The position numbers and the translations under genes are program-made. From an uncultured bacterium (GTDB lineage Bacteria > Actinomycetota > Coriobacteriia > Coriobacteriales > Eggerthellaceae), in contig CAJMPP010000004.1 in the NCBI GenBank assembly GCA_905215325.1, positions 13,840 to 77,839 of the forward strand: a stretch of 64,000 nucleotides of DNA, in the 5' to 3' direction. This document shows, piece after piece, positions 1-8,006 of the stretch. How positions within the stretch are numbered: the first letter of the stretch is position 1; every line of letters starts with the position of its first letter. The notes under the pieces were generated by a model, which was given only the letters and a program-made list of their open reading frames with translations, searched no databases and was not told the origin of the DNA.

Positions 1-1
1 A

Positions 2-1288
2 TTCGACCGGCGCCCGACCGTGGTCGCGCTGACGGCGACGGCGACTCCAAAGGTCCGCAAGGACATCGCCAAGTCCCTTGGCCTGCAAAACCCCTTGGAG
101 ATAGTCTCCTCGTTCGACCGCGCCAACCTCTCGCTTTCCGTTGCGCACATGCCCCACGACGAGCGCGAATCGTGGTGCGTGCGGACCGCGCGTTCGAGGG
201 GAAGCGAGTGCGGCATCTTCTATTGCGTCACGATCTCCGAGGCCGAGCGGATCCACAACGCACTCAAGCGAGCAGGCGTGCTTGCCGCGCTCTACCACGG
301 CAAGCTGGACAACGATGCGAAAAGGGCGGCGCAGGAAGCGTTCATGTCGGGGCGTGCGCCGGTGATGGTCGCGACGTCGGGCTTCGGCATGGGCATCGAC
401 AAGCCCGACGTGCGCTACGTGGTCTGCTGCGGCATGCCGCTTTCGGTCGAGAGCTATTATCAGCAGATCGGACGCGCGGGGCGCGACGGAAAGCCCGCCG
501 ACACGATCATGCTATGGGACGAGCAGGACCTGCAAACCGCTTTGTTCATGGCGGAAGCGGGCGGCGAAGGCCAGAATGACCCGCAGCGTTCCAGGCAAAA
601 GGGGCTCGCCTTCGACATGCGGGATTTCTGCAGAGAAGAGGACATCTGCCGGCGCGATCTCGTTTTGCGCTACTTCGGCGAGGAGGCCCCTGATGACGAA
701 GGGTGCGGAAGATGCGACAACTGCGCGGCGCCCGTCGGCGGCATCGTGCGCGCCGAAGACGCAAGGCCGCTGACGGACGACGAGCGTGATCTGTTCGCTA
801 GCCTGAAGAGCGCGTGCGCCGCGGTAGCGGGAGGCGGTGGCGCAGGCGGGACCCTGACCGAACGCGCGTTGCGCGGCATCTGCCGCAAAAGGCCGGGAAA
901 CCTTGAGCAGCTTCTGGAAGTCGACGGGATGACCGCCAAAGCCGCGCAGGCATATGGCGCCAAGATTCTCGCCGTCGTTGAGACGGGCGAGGTCCCCGCT
1001 TCCGTCAAGCCGCTCGAGATGCCCGATGTGCCTGATGAGCTGAGCGACGCCCTGGTCGCGACGATCCGAGCGCTCGGCAGCGAAGCTCGCAGGGCGGTCG
1101 TTCTCAAAGTAGCGTGCGGGAAACGCGAACCCGGCGCCAAGGCCGACGGTTACGAGAGCCTGCCATGCTGGGGATCCGCCGGCCCCGACCGCACCAAGGC
1201 GAAGCACGCCCTAGACGCGCTCATAGCCTGCGGGATAGTGGGGCAAAAGCCCGGAGAGAAATGCCTTCGTGTGATGATGGCGGACTGA
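2..1288 (+). CDS. recQ: ATP-dependent DNA helicase RecQ, 5'-truncated by window edge
   Basis: 3'-to-5' superfamily 2 DNA helicase used in recombination and repair. The frame is open from base 2, so the N-terminal Walker A/B part lies outside the window. Visible in order: motif III (ALTATAT), motif IV region (GIFYCVTISEAERI), motif V (TSGFGMGIDKPDVRYV) and motif VI (QQIGRAGRDG), then the RecQ-type zinc cluster with four cysteines (CRRDLV...CGRCDNC), then a C-terminal region containing an HRDC-like helical stretch (GNLEQLLEVDGMTAKAAQAY). The gene ends at TGA 1286-1288. The order of motifs is canonical, so the family call is firm; only the start is missing. Confidence 0.95.
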   Translation, partial: FDRRPTVVALTATATPKVRKDIAKSLGLQNPLEIVSSFDRANLSLSVAHMPHDERESWCVRTARSRGSECGIFYCVTISEAERIHNALKRAGVLAALYHGKLDNDAKRAAQEAFMSGRAPVMVATSGFGMGIDKPDVRYVVCCGMPLSVESYYQQIGRAGRDGKPADTIMLWDEQDLQTALFMAEAGGEGQNDPQRSRQKGLAFDMRDFCREEDICRRDLVLRYFGEEAPDDEGCGRCDNCAAPVGGIVRAEDARPLTDDERDLFASLKSACAAVAGGGGAGGTLTERALRGICRKRPGNLEQLLEVDGMTAKAAQAYGAKILAVVETGEVPASVKPLEMPDVPDELSDALVATIRALGSEARRAVVLKVACGKREPGAKADGYESLPCWGSAGPDRTKAKHALDALIACGIVGQKPGEKCLRVMMAD

Positions 1289-1836
1289 AGGGGGAGGATG
1301 TAAGTTGTCGTGGGGCTTGGCTTGTTTTCCGATGCCGCCGATTGGCATTCTGGACGGACAAGGCAGAATTACGCTGCTGCAAAACAAGCCACTTTCGCGC
1401 CAAATCACTTCGCAGCACCTAATCGACACGACACTCCTGCCTAGCCTGCGCCCGTCAGCCCATAACCAGAGCTCCTCATCAAGGCCAAGCTTCTGGGGAG
1501 GTACCTACAAAGTGAGACGGCGTAAGCTTAAAGCCTTTTCAAGAACTCGCCATCCTTCATTCAACACGCCCCACCGGGCACTCGTGTTTCTCGATGCACT
1601 TCGCGAACCCGTCGATCTTCATCCCCCCTCTATCGCAACGCGACTACGAGTGCCGGAGAGCGCCCTCCCCCAATAGCGTCACCATCCCGCCCATTAGCAC
1701 CACCGAAATCAACTCCTTGCGGAGTCCCCGAACGAAACGCGGCCCTTAACTTCCGTACATCTTTTAGAGTGGCCACAAATCACCTAGCAACTGAGGACCT
1801 GCAAGGACCCTGCCGAATACACTCAGACTCACTTAC
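1289..1836. other. Non-coding gap after recQ
   Basis: About 550 bases with no convincing gene. A 123-codon plus-strand ORF (1305-1676) has no ribosome binding site and a composition unlike a protein. AT content rises towards 1740-1860, consistent with entry into an accessory region whose promoter lies at the right end. Confidence 0.5.
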
Positions 1837-1865
1837 TTCTTGACGTTTCCATTACTTTGTATAAT
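1837..1865 (+). promoter_or_regulatory. Probable promoter for the XRE operon
   Basis: A perfect -10 box TATAAT lies at 1860-1865, about 44 bases before the start codon at 1909. A TTGACG sequence (1840-1845) is only 14 bases upstream; TTCTTG at 1837-1842 gives the standard 17-base spacing. The -35 assignment is therefore uncertain, but the -10 box is one of the best in the window. Confidence 0.55.
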
Positions 1866-1908
1866 ACATTGGACTTCAGCATGATTGCCTTACAGACAGG
1901 AGAAAAAG

Positions 1909-2370
1909 ATGCCTTCAACGGATGAGGAGCTGATTAATAGGCTCCAGACACATCTGTCGACTATACGCAAAGCGGCAGGCTGGAGCGGCGAACGACTCGC
2001 GAACGAGCTGGGGATAACGAAGCAAACCGTCAGCAGCCTTGAAACGGGCAAGACCCGCATGACGAAGATGCACTATCTCGCTATCAGAGCGGTGTTCAAC
2101 AACGAAATAGCAGTCAGCGGAAACGAGGACTTGGCCAAAATCATCCAGCTGTTCGTTGACCAGCCGGTAGCGCGTGAGCTCGAGAGGCTGCAAAAAGACC
2201 TCGAGGAGAAGAAAGCAGAAGCAGAGAAGGCAAAGCGGGAGGTTATCGTCAAACAAAGCGCGATCGTCGGGGCAACCGCTCTCACCGCCGCCTTAATACC
2301 CGCCTCTTCCGCCTTGATTCCCGCTTTGAGCTCGCTTGCACACCAGCTCACAAAATCGATCAAGAAATGA
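1909..2370 (+). CDS. XRE-family HTH protein with C-terminal coiled coil and hydrophobic end
   Basis: 153 residues. The N-terminal half is a Cro/C1-type helix-turn-helix (LRTHLSTIRKAAGWS-like opening, then ELGITKQTVSSLETGK), so it should bind DNA. A charged helix follows (ELERLQKDLEEKKAEAEKAK), then a hydrophobic Ala/Leu/Pro stretch near the C-terminus (TALTAALIPASSALIPAL) that could contact a membrane or a partner. ATG 1909 is chosen over TTG 1885 because AGGAGA (1898-1903) sits five bases before it. The stop overlaps the next start (2367), so the two are translationally coupled. Probably a regulator of the small downstream operon; exact role unknown. Confidence 0.75.
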   Translation: MPSTDEELINRLQTHLSTIRKAAGWSGERLANELGITKQTVSSLETGKTRMTKMHYLAIRAVFNNEIAVSGNEDLAKIIQLFVDQPVARELERLQKDLEEKKAEAEKAKREVIVKQSAIVGATALTAALIPASSALIPALSSLAHQLTKSIKK

Positions 2371-2906
2371 GGTATTCGGAAATGGAGGAGAAGCTTGAGC
2401 TGACCAAGAAGGATAAGGCAATCATTTGGGTTAAGCGGCACAAGGCCCAAATCGGAGTCGGCGCGCTTGTTGCGGCCGGCTCAATCGCCAGTGTCGCCAT
2501 CGCTGTGAAGACGGGTCATATGCCTAGGCTCGGAGACGCGCACAAGAGCACGTGCAAAGGCGTCAGCTCCGTCGTTGAAACGGTCAAGAAAGCCCCTCTG
2601 CCCAAGGTCAGCCTCACCGGTGTCGAGAAGACCGCGACAGGCCTAGGGAACGACCTGCTTCTCTCGAACCAGCAAATCAACAAGCGCCTCGTTTCCAAGG
2701 GGATGATGACCAAAGAGCCATGGGGCTACGAACTCACGGAGCTCGGCAAGCTCTTCGGGAAAGACACGGTCAAGGTAACGCGTTATGGCCACACGTTCTC
2801 GAATATCGAGTGGGACGAGGCAGTAATCCCATACATTTTTACGCCCGACGAGCTCGCACGCATTGATGCCACAAAGGCCCGCATCGCGCAAATCTTGGCT
2901 CAGTAG
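2367..2906 (+). CDS. Hypothetical membrane-anchored protein, antirepressor-like C-terminus
   Basis: 179 residues; its ATG overlaps the stop of the XRE gene (ATGA-type coupling). Residues about 30-47 (IGVGALVAAGSIASVAIAV) form one likely membrane segment after a basic N-terminus. The C-terminal part (QQINKRLVSKGMMTKE, YELTELGKLFGKD, then IEWDEAVIPYI) resembles the winged-helix end of phage KilA-C/antirepressor-type proteins, but this is a visual resemblance only. With the XRE protein it may form a membrane-tethered regulatory pair or a phage remnant. Function unknown. Confidence 0.6.
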   Translation: MRYSEMEEKLELTKKDKAIIWVKRHKAQIGVGALVAAGSIASVAIAVKTGHMPRLGDAHKSTCKGVSSVVETVKKAPLPKVSLTGVEKTATGLGNDLLLSNQQINKRLVSKGMMTKEPWGYELTELGKLFGKDTVKVTRYGHTFSNIEWDEAVIPYIFTPDELARIDATKARIAQILAQ

Positions 2907-2947
2907 CCGGATTTAAAATAACAATCACAACAGAAACGGAGCATCAA

Positions 2948-3127
2948 ATGGAGCACAATCAGGCAGCAATCGAGTTGAAGACCCGCACCGGCATTTTCGG
3001 CGCCGAGAACAGCCGCGAGGAGAAGTGGATACTCCGCCTGCTCATGGCGCTGCTCGTCTGTGCGGTCACGGCCGGTGTCCTACACACTATCGGCCAGGTC
3101 ATATTCATCGCGCATATGTGCGCATAA
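2948..3127 (+). CDS. Small single-span membrane protein (59 aa)
   Basis: ATG 2948 is preceded by GGAG at 2938-2941, spacing six. The 59-residue product has a charged N-terminus (MEHNQAAIELKTRTG) and one hydrophobic helix (LRLLMALLVCAVTAGVLHTI) close to the C-terminus. It lies 41 bases after the previous gene and 15 before the next, same strand, so it probably belongs to the same operon. No family recognised. Confidence 0.55.
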   Translation: MEHNQAAIELKTRTGIFGAENSREEKWILRLLMALLVCAVTAGVLHTIGQVIFIAHMCA

Positions 3128-3142
3128 AAGAAAGGCTCTGTC

Positions 3143-3361
3143 ATGGTCATCTACAGAACCCAGGAATGGGACGGATACGGAAAGCAAAACTACTACTGGA
3201 ACGAGTATCGTCGCGAAGGTGACACCGTGGTCAAATACAAGTGCAATAGGCGCAAGTTCTTCGATGGTGACGAAAGTAACTGGGAAGAAAGCGAACACGA
3301 GGAAGAGTCGTGGTCCATCGACGACCCCAGCATGCCCGATTGGCTGCACAACTACCTCTAA
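3143..3361 (+). CDS. Hypothetical acidic protein (72 aa)
   Basis: 72 residues, rich in Tyr, Trp, Asp and Glu (for example [14 protein letters not shown] and [14 protein letters not shown]). No membrane segment or signal. AAGAAAGG lies just upstream of ATG 3143. Last gene of the 1909-3361 operon, ended by the hairpin at 3386-3419. No family recognised. Confidence 0.5.
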   Translation: MVIYRTQEWDGYGKQNYYWNEYRREGDTVVKYKCNRRKFFDGDESNWEESEHEEESWSIDDPSMPDWLHNYL

Positions 3362-3385
3362 CAACATAGGCTGACCGTACTTGCC

Positions 3386-3419
3386 AAGCCCCCGCGCCCC
3401 GCAAGGGACGCGGGGGCTT
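3386..3419 (+). terminator. Rho-independent-type hairpin
   Basis: Perfect 11-bp stem AAGCCCCCGCG (3386-3396) pairing with CGCGGGGGCTT (3409-3419), 12-base loop, 24 bases after the stop of the preceding gene. There is no long T-tract. Confidence 0.8.
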
Positions 3420-3425
3420 CCCGCA

Positions 3426-3587
3426 TCACCCCACCGTCAAATACCCCGGACCTCCGCAGCGTCCTCCCGCATCATCGCGTAGCCCATCCTCGATGAAGTC
3501 GTACGCGATCATAAAACAGGCTATCGGCTTGCACCCGCAAATGTCCCAATGCCGGTAAAGCCCTTCGTGGCGATGCTTAGCCCGCAT
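3426..3587 (-). CDS. Possible small Cys/Gly-rich protein (53 aa)
   Basis: Minus-strand ORF from ATG 3587 to TGA 3426. It reads MRAKHRHEGLYRHWDICGC and ends in a Gly/Cys-rich tail (DDAGGRCGGPGYLTVG). The composition looks like protein and it follows the 3610-3892 gene by 22 bases on the same strand. The only purine-rich sequence touches the ATG directly and an in-frame TAG is two codons upstream. Low confidence. Confidence 0.3.
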   Translation of the reverse strand: MRAKHRHEGLYRHWDICGCKPIACFMIAYDFIEDGLRDDAGGRCGGPGYLTVG

Positions 3588-3609
3588 CCCCTACCCATGG
3601 TCACCCCCC

Positions 3610-3892
3610 CTAGTGCACTATTCGGTTCGGCTTCCGCGAATAGTTTGTCTCGACCATCTTCGCGTCGCCGTAGCGTTCAGCAAGGATTTCCTCTGCAGCT
3701 TTGAGCAGGTCTATCTGCGCCTCACTTTACCCGCGTGCCGCAGAACACAGAACCCTCCCCAACAACCTCTTTAACTTCGATTTCTTCGGGCGTCAGCTTG
3801 CATAATTCGTCTGAGCCAGAGAGCAGCCTTGCTCTGAAACGCCGCTGCCCACTGGTTATCTCGTATACCACATGGTCTTTCGTCTCCGCCAA
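3610..3892 (-). pseudogene. Small hypothetical gene split by a single-base frameshift
   Basis: From TTG 3892 (preceded by AAAGG) the frame encodes 56 residues (AETKDHVVYEITSGQRRF ... EVVGEGSVFCGTRVK) and stops at TGA 3722-3724. The +1 frame directly continues as EAQIDLLKAAEEILAERYGD ... KPNRIVH to TAG 3610. Removing one T at the TGA joins both parts into one protein-like sequence of about 93 residues. The downstream half has no start codon of its own. I interpret it as one gene with a one-base insertion (mutation or sequencing error). Family not recognised. Confidence 0.5.
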
Positions 3893-3906
3893 ACCTTTCT
3901 CTCATT

Positions 3907-3921
3907 AATAGCCATTTAGCG
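3907..3921 (-). repeat. Recombination-site-like repeat, copy A
   Basis: On the minus strand it reads CGCTAAATGGCTATT, identical over 15 bases to copy C (8006-8020) and sharing TAAATGGCTATT with copy B (6124-6135). It overlaps the stop codon of the 3916-4581 gene. Copies A and C have the same orientation and flank the recombinase gene; B is inverted relative to both. Confidence 0.7.
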
Positions 3922-4581
3922 GAATGTATTCAAGTAATCAATCAGGGTGCTATCGAGTCTAATCTGTCGCCGAATCTTGCCAATCGACCGTTTGCCGGCG
4001 AGCTTTTCGTATGCTGCAGTAAGTCTGTCTTCGGCTCGATAGAGCTCCTCTCTATACCTTTCTTCTCCCAGTTTTTCAACAGCCTCGTCGCGTGACCAGT
4101 GGAACTTTCTGCTATTTGTCTGCATCTCATTCAGGATGATTTGGTATCGGTAGATCGTGAACAGAAGCGCCTGATAAGCATCGATGAACTCGGCGATCGT
4201 CGTTTTTGGTTGACCTTTGAACACGAAAGTCGCTTCCGTCGAAAGGGACTTCATCTCATCGAGTTTTAGATGAAGCCTCAGCTGATGCTCGCTTTCGAGT
4301 ACATGCGAAATAGCGGCAGAAATCTCCTGGAGATAAGTCGTATTGGTCAGCCGTTTAAAGCATAGATCAATAGCGAATTGCGGCTCATTGTCTTTCTTCG
4401 ACAGGTCAGGGTTAATCCGGTAAAGCTGCATAAGCTTCTCGGCAATAATCCAGATTTTCAAGCGGCGGTCGAATAGGCTCTGTCGATTGGCCATTCGCCC
4501 CTGCCTGAGTGATACAAACAAAGCAAGGATAGCTACTCCGGCAGACACGCACGAAGCGATAATTTCCCAGCCTAAGACCAT
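3916..4581 (-). CDS. Hypothetical membrane-anchored helical protein (221 aa)
   Basis: ATG 4581 is chosen because a strong AGGAGG-type site lies just upstream; an upstream ATG at 4626 lacks one. The N-terminus has one membrane helix (EIIASCVSAGVAILALFVSL) and the rest is a charged, mostly helical cytoplasmic domain with no motif I recognise (RRLKIWIIAEKLMQLYR near the membrane; EERYREELYRAEDRLTAAYE later). It is divergent from the recombinase gene and its stop codon lies within repeat copy A, so it is probably part of the same accessory element. Function unknown; a defence role would be speculation. Confidence 0.6.
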   Translation of the reverse strand: MVLGWEIIASCVSAGVAILALFVSLRQGRMANRQSLFDRRLKIWIIAEKLMQLYRINPDLSKKDNEPQFAIDLCFKRLTNTTYLQEISAAISHVLESEHQLRLHLKLDEMKSLSTEATFVFKGQPKTTIAEFIDAYQALLFTIYRYQIILNEMQTNSRKFHWSRDEAVEKLGEERYREELYRAEDRLTAAYEKLAGKRSIGKIRRQIRLDSTLIDYLNTFR

Positions 4582-4662
4582 ATTGTCACCTCCTGCGTCT
4601 TTGCTACGAGAACAATCAAAAATCAATCCGATTAGCCAATCTTATCAACAGCGAGGAGCCTT

Positions 4663-5616
4663 GTGGAAGCCGCCATAAACGTCATACTTGCCGAAATGCA
4701 GCCAGTTCTTACACCAAGCCAGTTGAAGCGACTGAAAGCAGCATTGGAGCGGGCTTTTGAGCCGCAAAGCGATGAGCCCAATGCTGCTTTGCTCAAAACG
4801 TTTCTCACCGCTAAAGAAGTCGAAGGTTGTTCGCTTAAAACTCTCGAATATTACGAGAGCACGTTACAGAAGATGACCGATTCGATGATGAAGCCTTATA
4901 CGCAAATTGATAGCGATGACCTGCGGAAATACCTCAACGATTACGGAGCTTCGCGTGGGAGCAGTAAGGTTACTATCGATAACATTCGGCGTATTATGTC
5001 GAGCTTTTTTTCTTGGCTCGAGGATGAGGATTATATCGTTAAGAGCCCTGTTCGAAGGATTAAACGCGTGAAGACTGCTGTTGTCGCTAAGGAGACATTC
5101 ACGGACGAGCAATTAGAAATTGTCCGCGAGTCGTGCGGCAACGTGCGTGATCGCGCGATTGTCGACATGTTGTCTTCTACCGGAATGCGTATCGGTGAAT
5201 TGGTCAGGCTGAATCGTGATGATATCAACTTTCATGAGCGCGAGTGCATCGTGACTGGCAAGGGCAATAAGCAACGGCCTGCATATTTTGATGCGCGGGC
5301 TAAACTGAGTCTCGGAGCCTACTTGGAAAGCCGGACTGACGCGAACCCTGCGCTTTTTGCCACATTAACGGGAGCGCGACGCATTACCGTTGGATCTATT
5401 GAATGGACCATGCGAAAGCTAAGCAACAGGATAAACGTCGGGCGCGTGCATCCGCATAAGTTCCGACGTACGCTGGCCACGCGCGCCATCGATAAGGGAA
5501 TGCCTATTGAGCAGGTGCAAAAGCTATTGGGACATGCAAAAATAGAAACTACTATGCATTATGCTATGGTAAATCAGAACAATGTGAAATCCTCGCATAG
5601 AAGGTATTTGGAATGA
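4663..5616 (+). CDS. Tyrosine recombinase (XerC/D-like), linked to hsdS switching
   Basis: 317 residues from GTG 4663 (GAGGAG five bases upstream). The N-terminal half is a core-binding SAM-like domain (LKTLEYYESTLQKMTDSM). The catalytic half shows the tyrosine recombinase set: Arg in TGMRIGELVRLNRDD, Lys in GKGNKQRP, HxxR in HPHKFRRTLAT, His in LLGHAKIETT and the nucleophile Tyr in MHYAMV. Length fits small XerC/D-type invertases and integrases. Its stop overlaps the hsdS start (5613, ATGA), so the two are translationally coupled. This arrangement, with inverted repeats inside hsdS, indicates that it inverts the hsdS segment. Confidence 0.92.
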   Translation: MEAAINVILAEMQPVLTPSQLKRLKAALERAFEPQSDEPNAALLKTFLTAKEVEGCSLKTLEYYESTLQKMTDSMMKPYTQIDSDDLRKYLNDYGASRGSSKVTIDNIRRIMSSFFSWLEDEDYIVKSPVRRIKRVKTAVVAKETFTDEQLEIVRESCGNVRDRAIVDMLSSTGMRIGELVRLNRDDINFHERECIVTGKGNKQRPAYFDARAKLSLGAYLESRTDANPALFATLTGARRITVGSIEWTMRKLSNRINVGRVHPHKFRRTLATRAIDKGMPIEQVQKLLGHAKIETTMHYAMVNQNNVKSSHRRYLE

Positions 5617-6143
5617 AGCTTGGGGACATCTGCAGTAAAATTGGCAGTGGTGCCACGCCTCGCGGCGGAAAGGACTCATACAAAGACTACGGCATTCCCA
5701 TCATAAGAAGCCAAAATGTTCGCGATTGGGCTTTCAGCCCGAGTGGTCTTGCTTTTATCGACGACGATCAGGCAAGGGTCCTTTCGAGCGCCGTTGTTGA
5801 GCAAGGCGATGTGCTCCTCAATATTACTGGTGATTCCGTTGCGCGTGTATGCAAGGCTCCAGCGGAATTCGAATCCGCAAGGGTGAATCAGCATGTGGCT
5901 ATCATCCGGGCAAATGAGAACGCCAACAACTCGTTTCTCCTTGCTTGGTTGCAGGCTAACAAAAGCCTTCTTCTTAAACTTGCGTCATCAGGTGCAACAC
6001 GCAATGCCCTAACCAAAGGAATGCTTGAGAATCTGGACGTCAATCTCCCGTCGATTGACGTCCAGAATAAAATTGCCGTTCTTGTTGACTCGATCCAAGC
6101 TAAGATTGCCACAAACACTAAGTTAAATGGCTATTTAGCTTAG
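5613..6143 (+). CDS. hsdS: Type I restriction specificity subunit HsdS, N-terminal half
   Basis: 176 residues: one complete target-recognition domain (MKLGDICSKIGSGATPRGG, RSQNVRDW, GDVLLNITGDSVARVC, SSGATRNALTKG) followed by the start of the conserved spacer helix (IDVQNKIAVLVDSIQAKI). A normal HsdS is about 400 residues with two recognition domains. Here the protein stops after NTKLNGYLA, exactly at repeat copy B. The missing half is encoded on the other strand at 7338-8006 and joins in frame at the same repeat. In the present orientation this is a half subunit, which could be inactive or could dimerise, as some truncated HsdS proteins do. Confidence 0.9.
   Translation: MKLGDICSKIGSGATPRGGKDSYKDYGIPIIRSQNVRDWAFSPSGLAFIDDDQARVLSSAVVEQGDVLLNITGDSVARVCKAPAEFESARVNQHVAIIRANENANNSFLLAWLQANKSLLLKLASSGATRNALTKGMLENLDVNLPSIDVQNKIAVLVDSIQAKIATNTKLNGYLA
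6124..6136 (+). repeat. Recombination-site-like repeat, copy B (inverted relative to A and C)
   Basis: TAAATGGCTATTT inside the last codons of the hsdS 5' half, in the frame encoding NGYL. The sequence is itself nearly palindromic (TAAATGGCTATTTA). Copy C on the minus strand encodes the same NGYL in frame with the 3' half of hsdS. Confidence 0.75.
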
Positions 6144-6643
6144 TTACGCTTTTTCTGGTTATTGCGGTTGGCAGTCGTTTTTTTCTGGCCCAGATTCACA
6201 CGGATTGCATCCGCACATACCTCAGTCAAGGGGTCGCCTATCGCCTTCTTGTAGTCAAATCCCAGAAGCTGCATAGCTTTTAGCGTATCGACAGACAGGA
6301 GGGATTTGAACCGCTCGAAGTTCGAGAAATCACTATCGGGCGAGAAGGATTTCAGGATGTCTAGCGCATGCCCAACCGTGTTTTGCAGGTGCTCAATATC
6401 CTCGTCTGTTATCTCGTACCTGTTCAACTCTGATTCGTATGCCTGAGCAATAGCGATCGCTTGAGCGCGCTCAGCGACTAATTCATTTATTAGTTCTTCG
6501 TACGAGTTGCAAAGTTCCTCGTGGGTTTTCTTCTGCCTAATAGCCTGAAATCTATTGCTAACTTGAGTAGCCGTTCCTTTTGCGGCGAGGACGGCGAGTT
6601 GAGAACCCGCTGTCGCAATTGCCGTAATAACTGCATCTTCCAT
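6140..6643 (-). CDS. Hypothetical protein (167 aa) within the invertible segment
   Basis: Starts at ATG 6643, 15 bases after the stop of the 222-aa gene on the same strand, with AGGAG upstream. The N-terminus is hydrophobic/Ala-rich (MEDAVITAIATAGSQLAVLA), followed by a long charged helix likely to form a coiled coil (KKTHEELCNSYEELINELVA, YESELNRYEITDEDIEHL) and a basic C-terminus (KKTTANRNNQKKRN). Its last four bases overlap the 3' end of the hsdS half gene on the opposite strand. No family recognised. In the inverted configuration it would be the last gene of the recombinase-hsdS operon. Confidence 0.65.
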   Translation of the reverse strand: MEDAVITAIATAGSQLAVLAAKGTATQVSNRFQAIRQKKTHEELCNSYEELINELVAERAQAIAIAQAYESELNRYEITDEDIEHLQNTVGHALDILKSFSPDSDFSNFERFKSLLSVDTLKAMQLLGFDYKKAIGDPLTEVCADAIRVNLGQKKTTANRNNQKKRN

Positions 6644-6658
6644 TTATGTCACCTGCTC

Positions 6659-7327
6659 CTAGATGAACCATTCAGCAGGTTCTTGCCCAGCATAGAATTT
6701 ATCTTCTGGGCAAGAAATTTCGTCATCAACTAGTTCTATAAACGTTTCATTGGCTGCGTCAAACAAAGCTTCCGGCCATTTGTCGCCACTTTTGTATTCG
6801 ACTTTCCAAAGTGAGTAGTTGCCAACGCCGCAGCACACAGCTTCCCATCCATGTTCTTCGATTCGTATATCGCACGGAGCTTCAATCTTGGCAACAGGAC
6901 GGTTGTCTTTTTCTTCGCGTTTAGTAAATGATTCCATTCGAGAAAGCAGCTGATTGTAATCGACTAATTCGCTATAGACGCCAGCATTACAGTTCGACGA
7001 AATAATGTAGTCACAGTCTCTTGTTTTGAAAGTCACCCTACTAAGAGGGACGTCAGAGCTCATCGTTTCGCTAAGTGCTTTGAAAGTCCTCGACAACACG
7101 TACTTGAAAAGGTCGTACAGAAGACCCGGAGCAATAACGCTAGATACAAACACAATCAGGCTTTGACTTAAGCCAGCCCCTGCAGCAATCGACTGTTGCC
7201 CCCGCACCATTACCGCGAAGGGCTCAGTTTTAAGCTTTTGCCTTAATGCGGATTCTTGCTCCGTGCGAAATTCACTACCAGTAAGCTTGATAGAAACAAG
7301 ATCAATAACTTGCGGAATATCGTTCAC
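6659..7327 (-). CDS. Hypothetical membrane-associated protein (222 aa) within the invertible segment
   Basis: GTG 7327 is preferred because AGGAG lies seven bases upstream; an ATG at 7351 would overlap the preceding gene. Visible: an N-terminal soluble part, one hydrophobic segment (SLIVFVSSVIAPGLLYDLF) at about residues 65-85, and a C-terminal domain with several Trp and Cys (EEHGWEAVCCGVGNYSLW). No motif recognised. It begins ten bases after the stop of the hsdS 3' half and is followed by the 167-aa gene, so all three form one transcription unit that inversion would attach to the recombinase-hsdS promoter. Confidence 0.65.
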   Translation of the reverse strand: MNDIPQVIDLVSIKLTGSEFRTEQESALRQKLKTEPFAVMVRGQQSIAAGAGLSQSLIVFVSSVIAPGLLYDLFKYVLSRTFKALSETMSSDVPLSRVTFKTRDCDYIISSNCNAGVYSELVDYNQLLSRMESFTKREEKDNRPVAKIEAPCDIRIEEHGWEAVCCGVGNYSLWKVEYKSGDKWPEALFDAANETFIELVDDEISCPEDKFYAGQEPAEWFI

Positions 7328-7337
7328 AGTCTCACTC

Positions 7338-8006
7338 CTAGATTGCCACACTTGAAACGTCTATCTCGCCCGACATAAGCTTAGGCAAAAGCGTATCACG
7401 CAATTCGGCCAACCGTTTCGATTCCTTTTGATTTGCGACAATCAGCTCAACTGCCGGCTGCGCAACAGCGTTGAACTTTTCAAGTTCTGCATCGCTGGGA
7501 AGCACAAGACGAATTGCCTTCACGTGATTGCGTGGCAATTCCGTTTGGCCCGTGCTTCCGGTGTGAAGAGATTCAATATAACGCTCGTGTTCAAACGCCC
7601 AGAATCCCATGTAAAGAGCATGCCTCGGGTCGGCTGCGCGAACGATGGTGACGTGGGAGTCGACAACGAGCTTTGAAGGATCAAACCAAACTTGAGCGGT
7701 CCTTCCAAGAGAACCGACGCCCGTCGAGTTAATCAGCAAGTCGTACTTCTTAAGCCACTTCTCGGTAATCTTTCTCGGGGCATGCAGGCGGCCATTCTCG
7801 AGTAGAACTAGATTGTTTCGAATGCAGGTTTTGCCAAGAATTAGCTCATCGGACTCGTCGTTGTACTTGGGCGTTATGCCCCGGCATACCATCTCGGATA
7901 TTTCGCCAATGGTCGTCCAATGCCAGCCTTCTGACAAATCCGCTTCTTCATCTCGTTCGTATTCACGGTATAGCCGTTTTGCGCAAGACTTAAGATACTC
8001 TGCCAA
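7338..8006 (-). CDS. hsdS: Type I restriction specificity subunit HsdS, C-terminal half (silent cassette)
   Basis: 222 residues read from TTG 8006. It begins with the second part of the central conserved helix (AEYLKSCAKRLYREYERDEE), then a recognition domain (LSEGWHWTTIGEISEMVCRG, LLINSTGVGSLGRTAQVWFD, VDSHVTIVRA, GSTGQTELPRN) and the distal conserved helix (LAELRDTLLPKLMSGEIDV). There is no initiation region of a normal hsdS. Upstream in the same frame, repeat copy C encodes NGYL, matching the last residues of the plus-strand half. Inversion between copies B and C would give one HsdS of about 398 residues. Confidence 0.88.
   Translation of the reverse strand: MAEYLKSCAKRLYREYERDEEADLSEGWHWTTIGEISEMVCRGITPKYNDESDELILGKTCIRNNLVLLENGRLHAPRKITEKWLKKYDLLINSTGVGSLGRTAQVWFDPSKLVVDSHVTIVRAADPRHALYMGFWAFEHERYIESLHTGSTGQTELPRNHVKAIRLVLPSDAELEKFNAVAQPAVELIVANQKESKRLAELRDTLLPKLMSGEIDVSSVAI

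Noticed and set aside
1305..1676. 123-codon ORF after recQ
   Set aside because: No ribosome binding site, composition not protein-like, no motif.
3722..3724. Programmed +1 frameshift like that of release factor 2
   Set aside because: The context AAG TGA G does not let the Lys tRNA re-pair in the +1 frame and no upstream Shine-Dalgarno-like stimulator is evident. An indel is more likely.
5613..8006. Complete type I restriction-modification operon
   Set aside because: Only hsdS halves are present. No methyltransferase motif (NPPF/NPPY) or HsdR helicase was found nearby.
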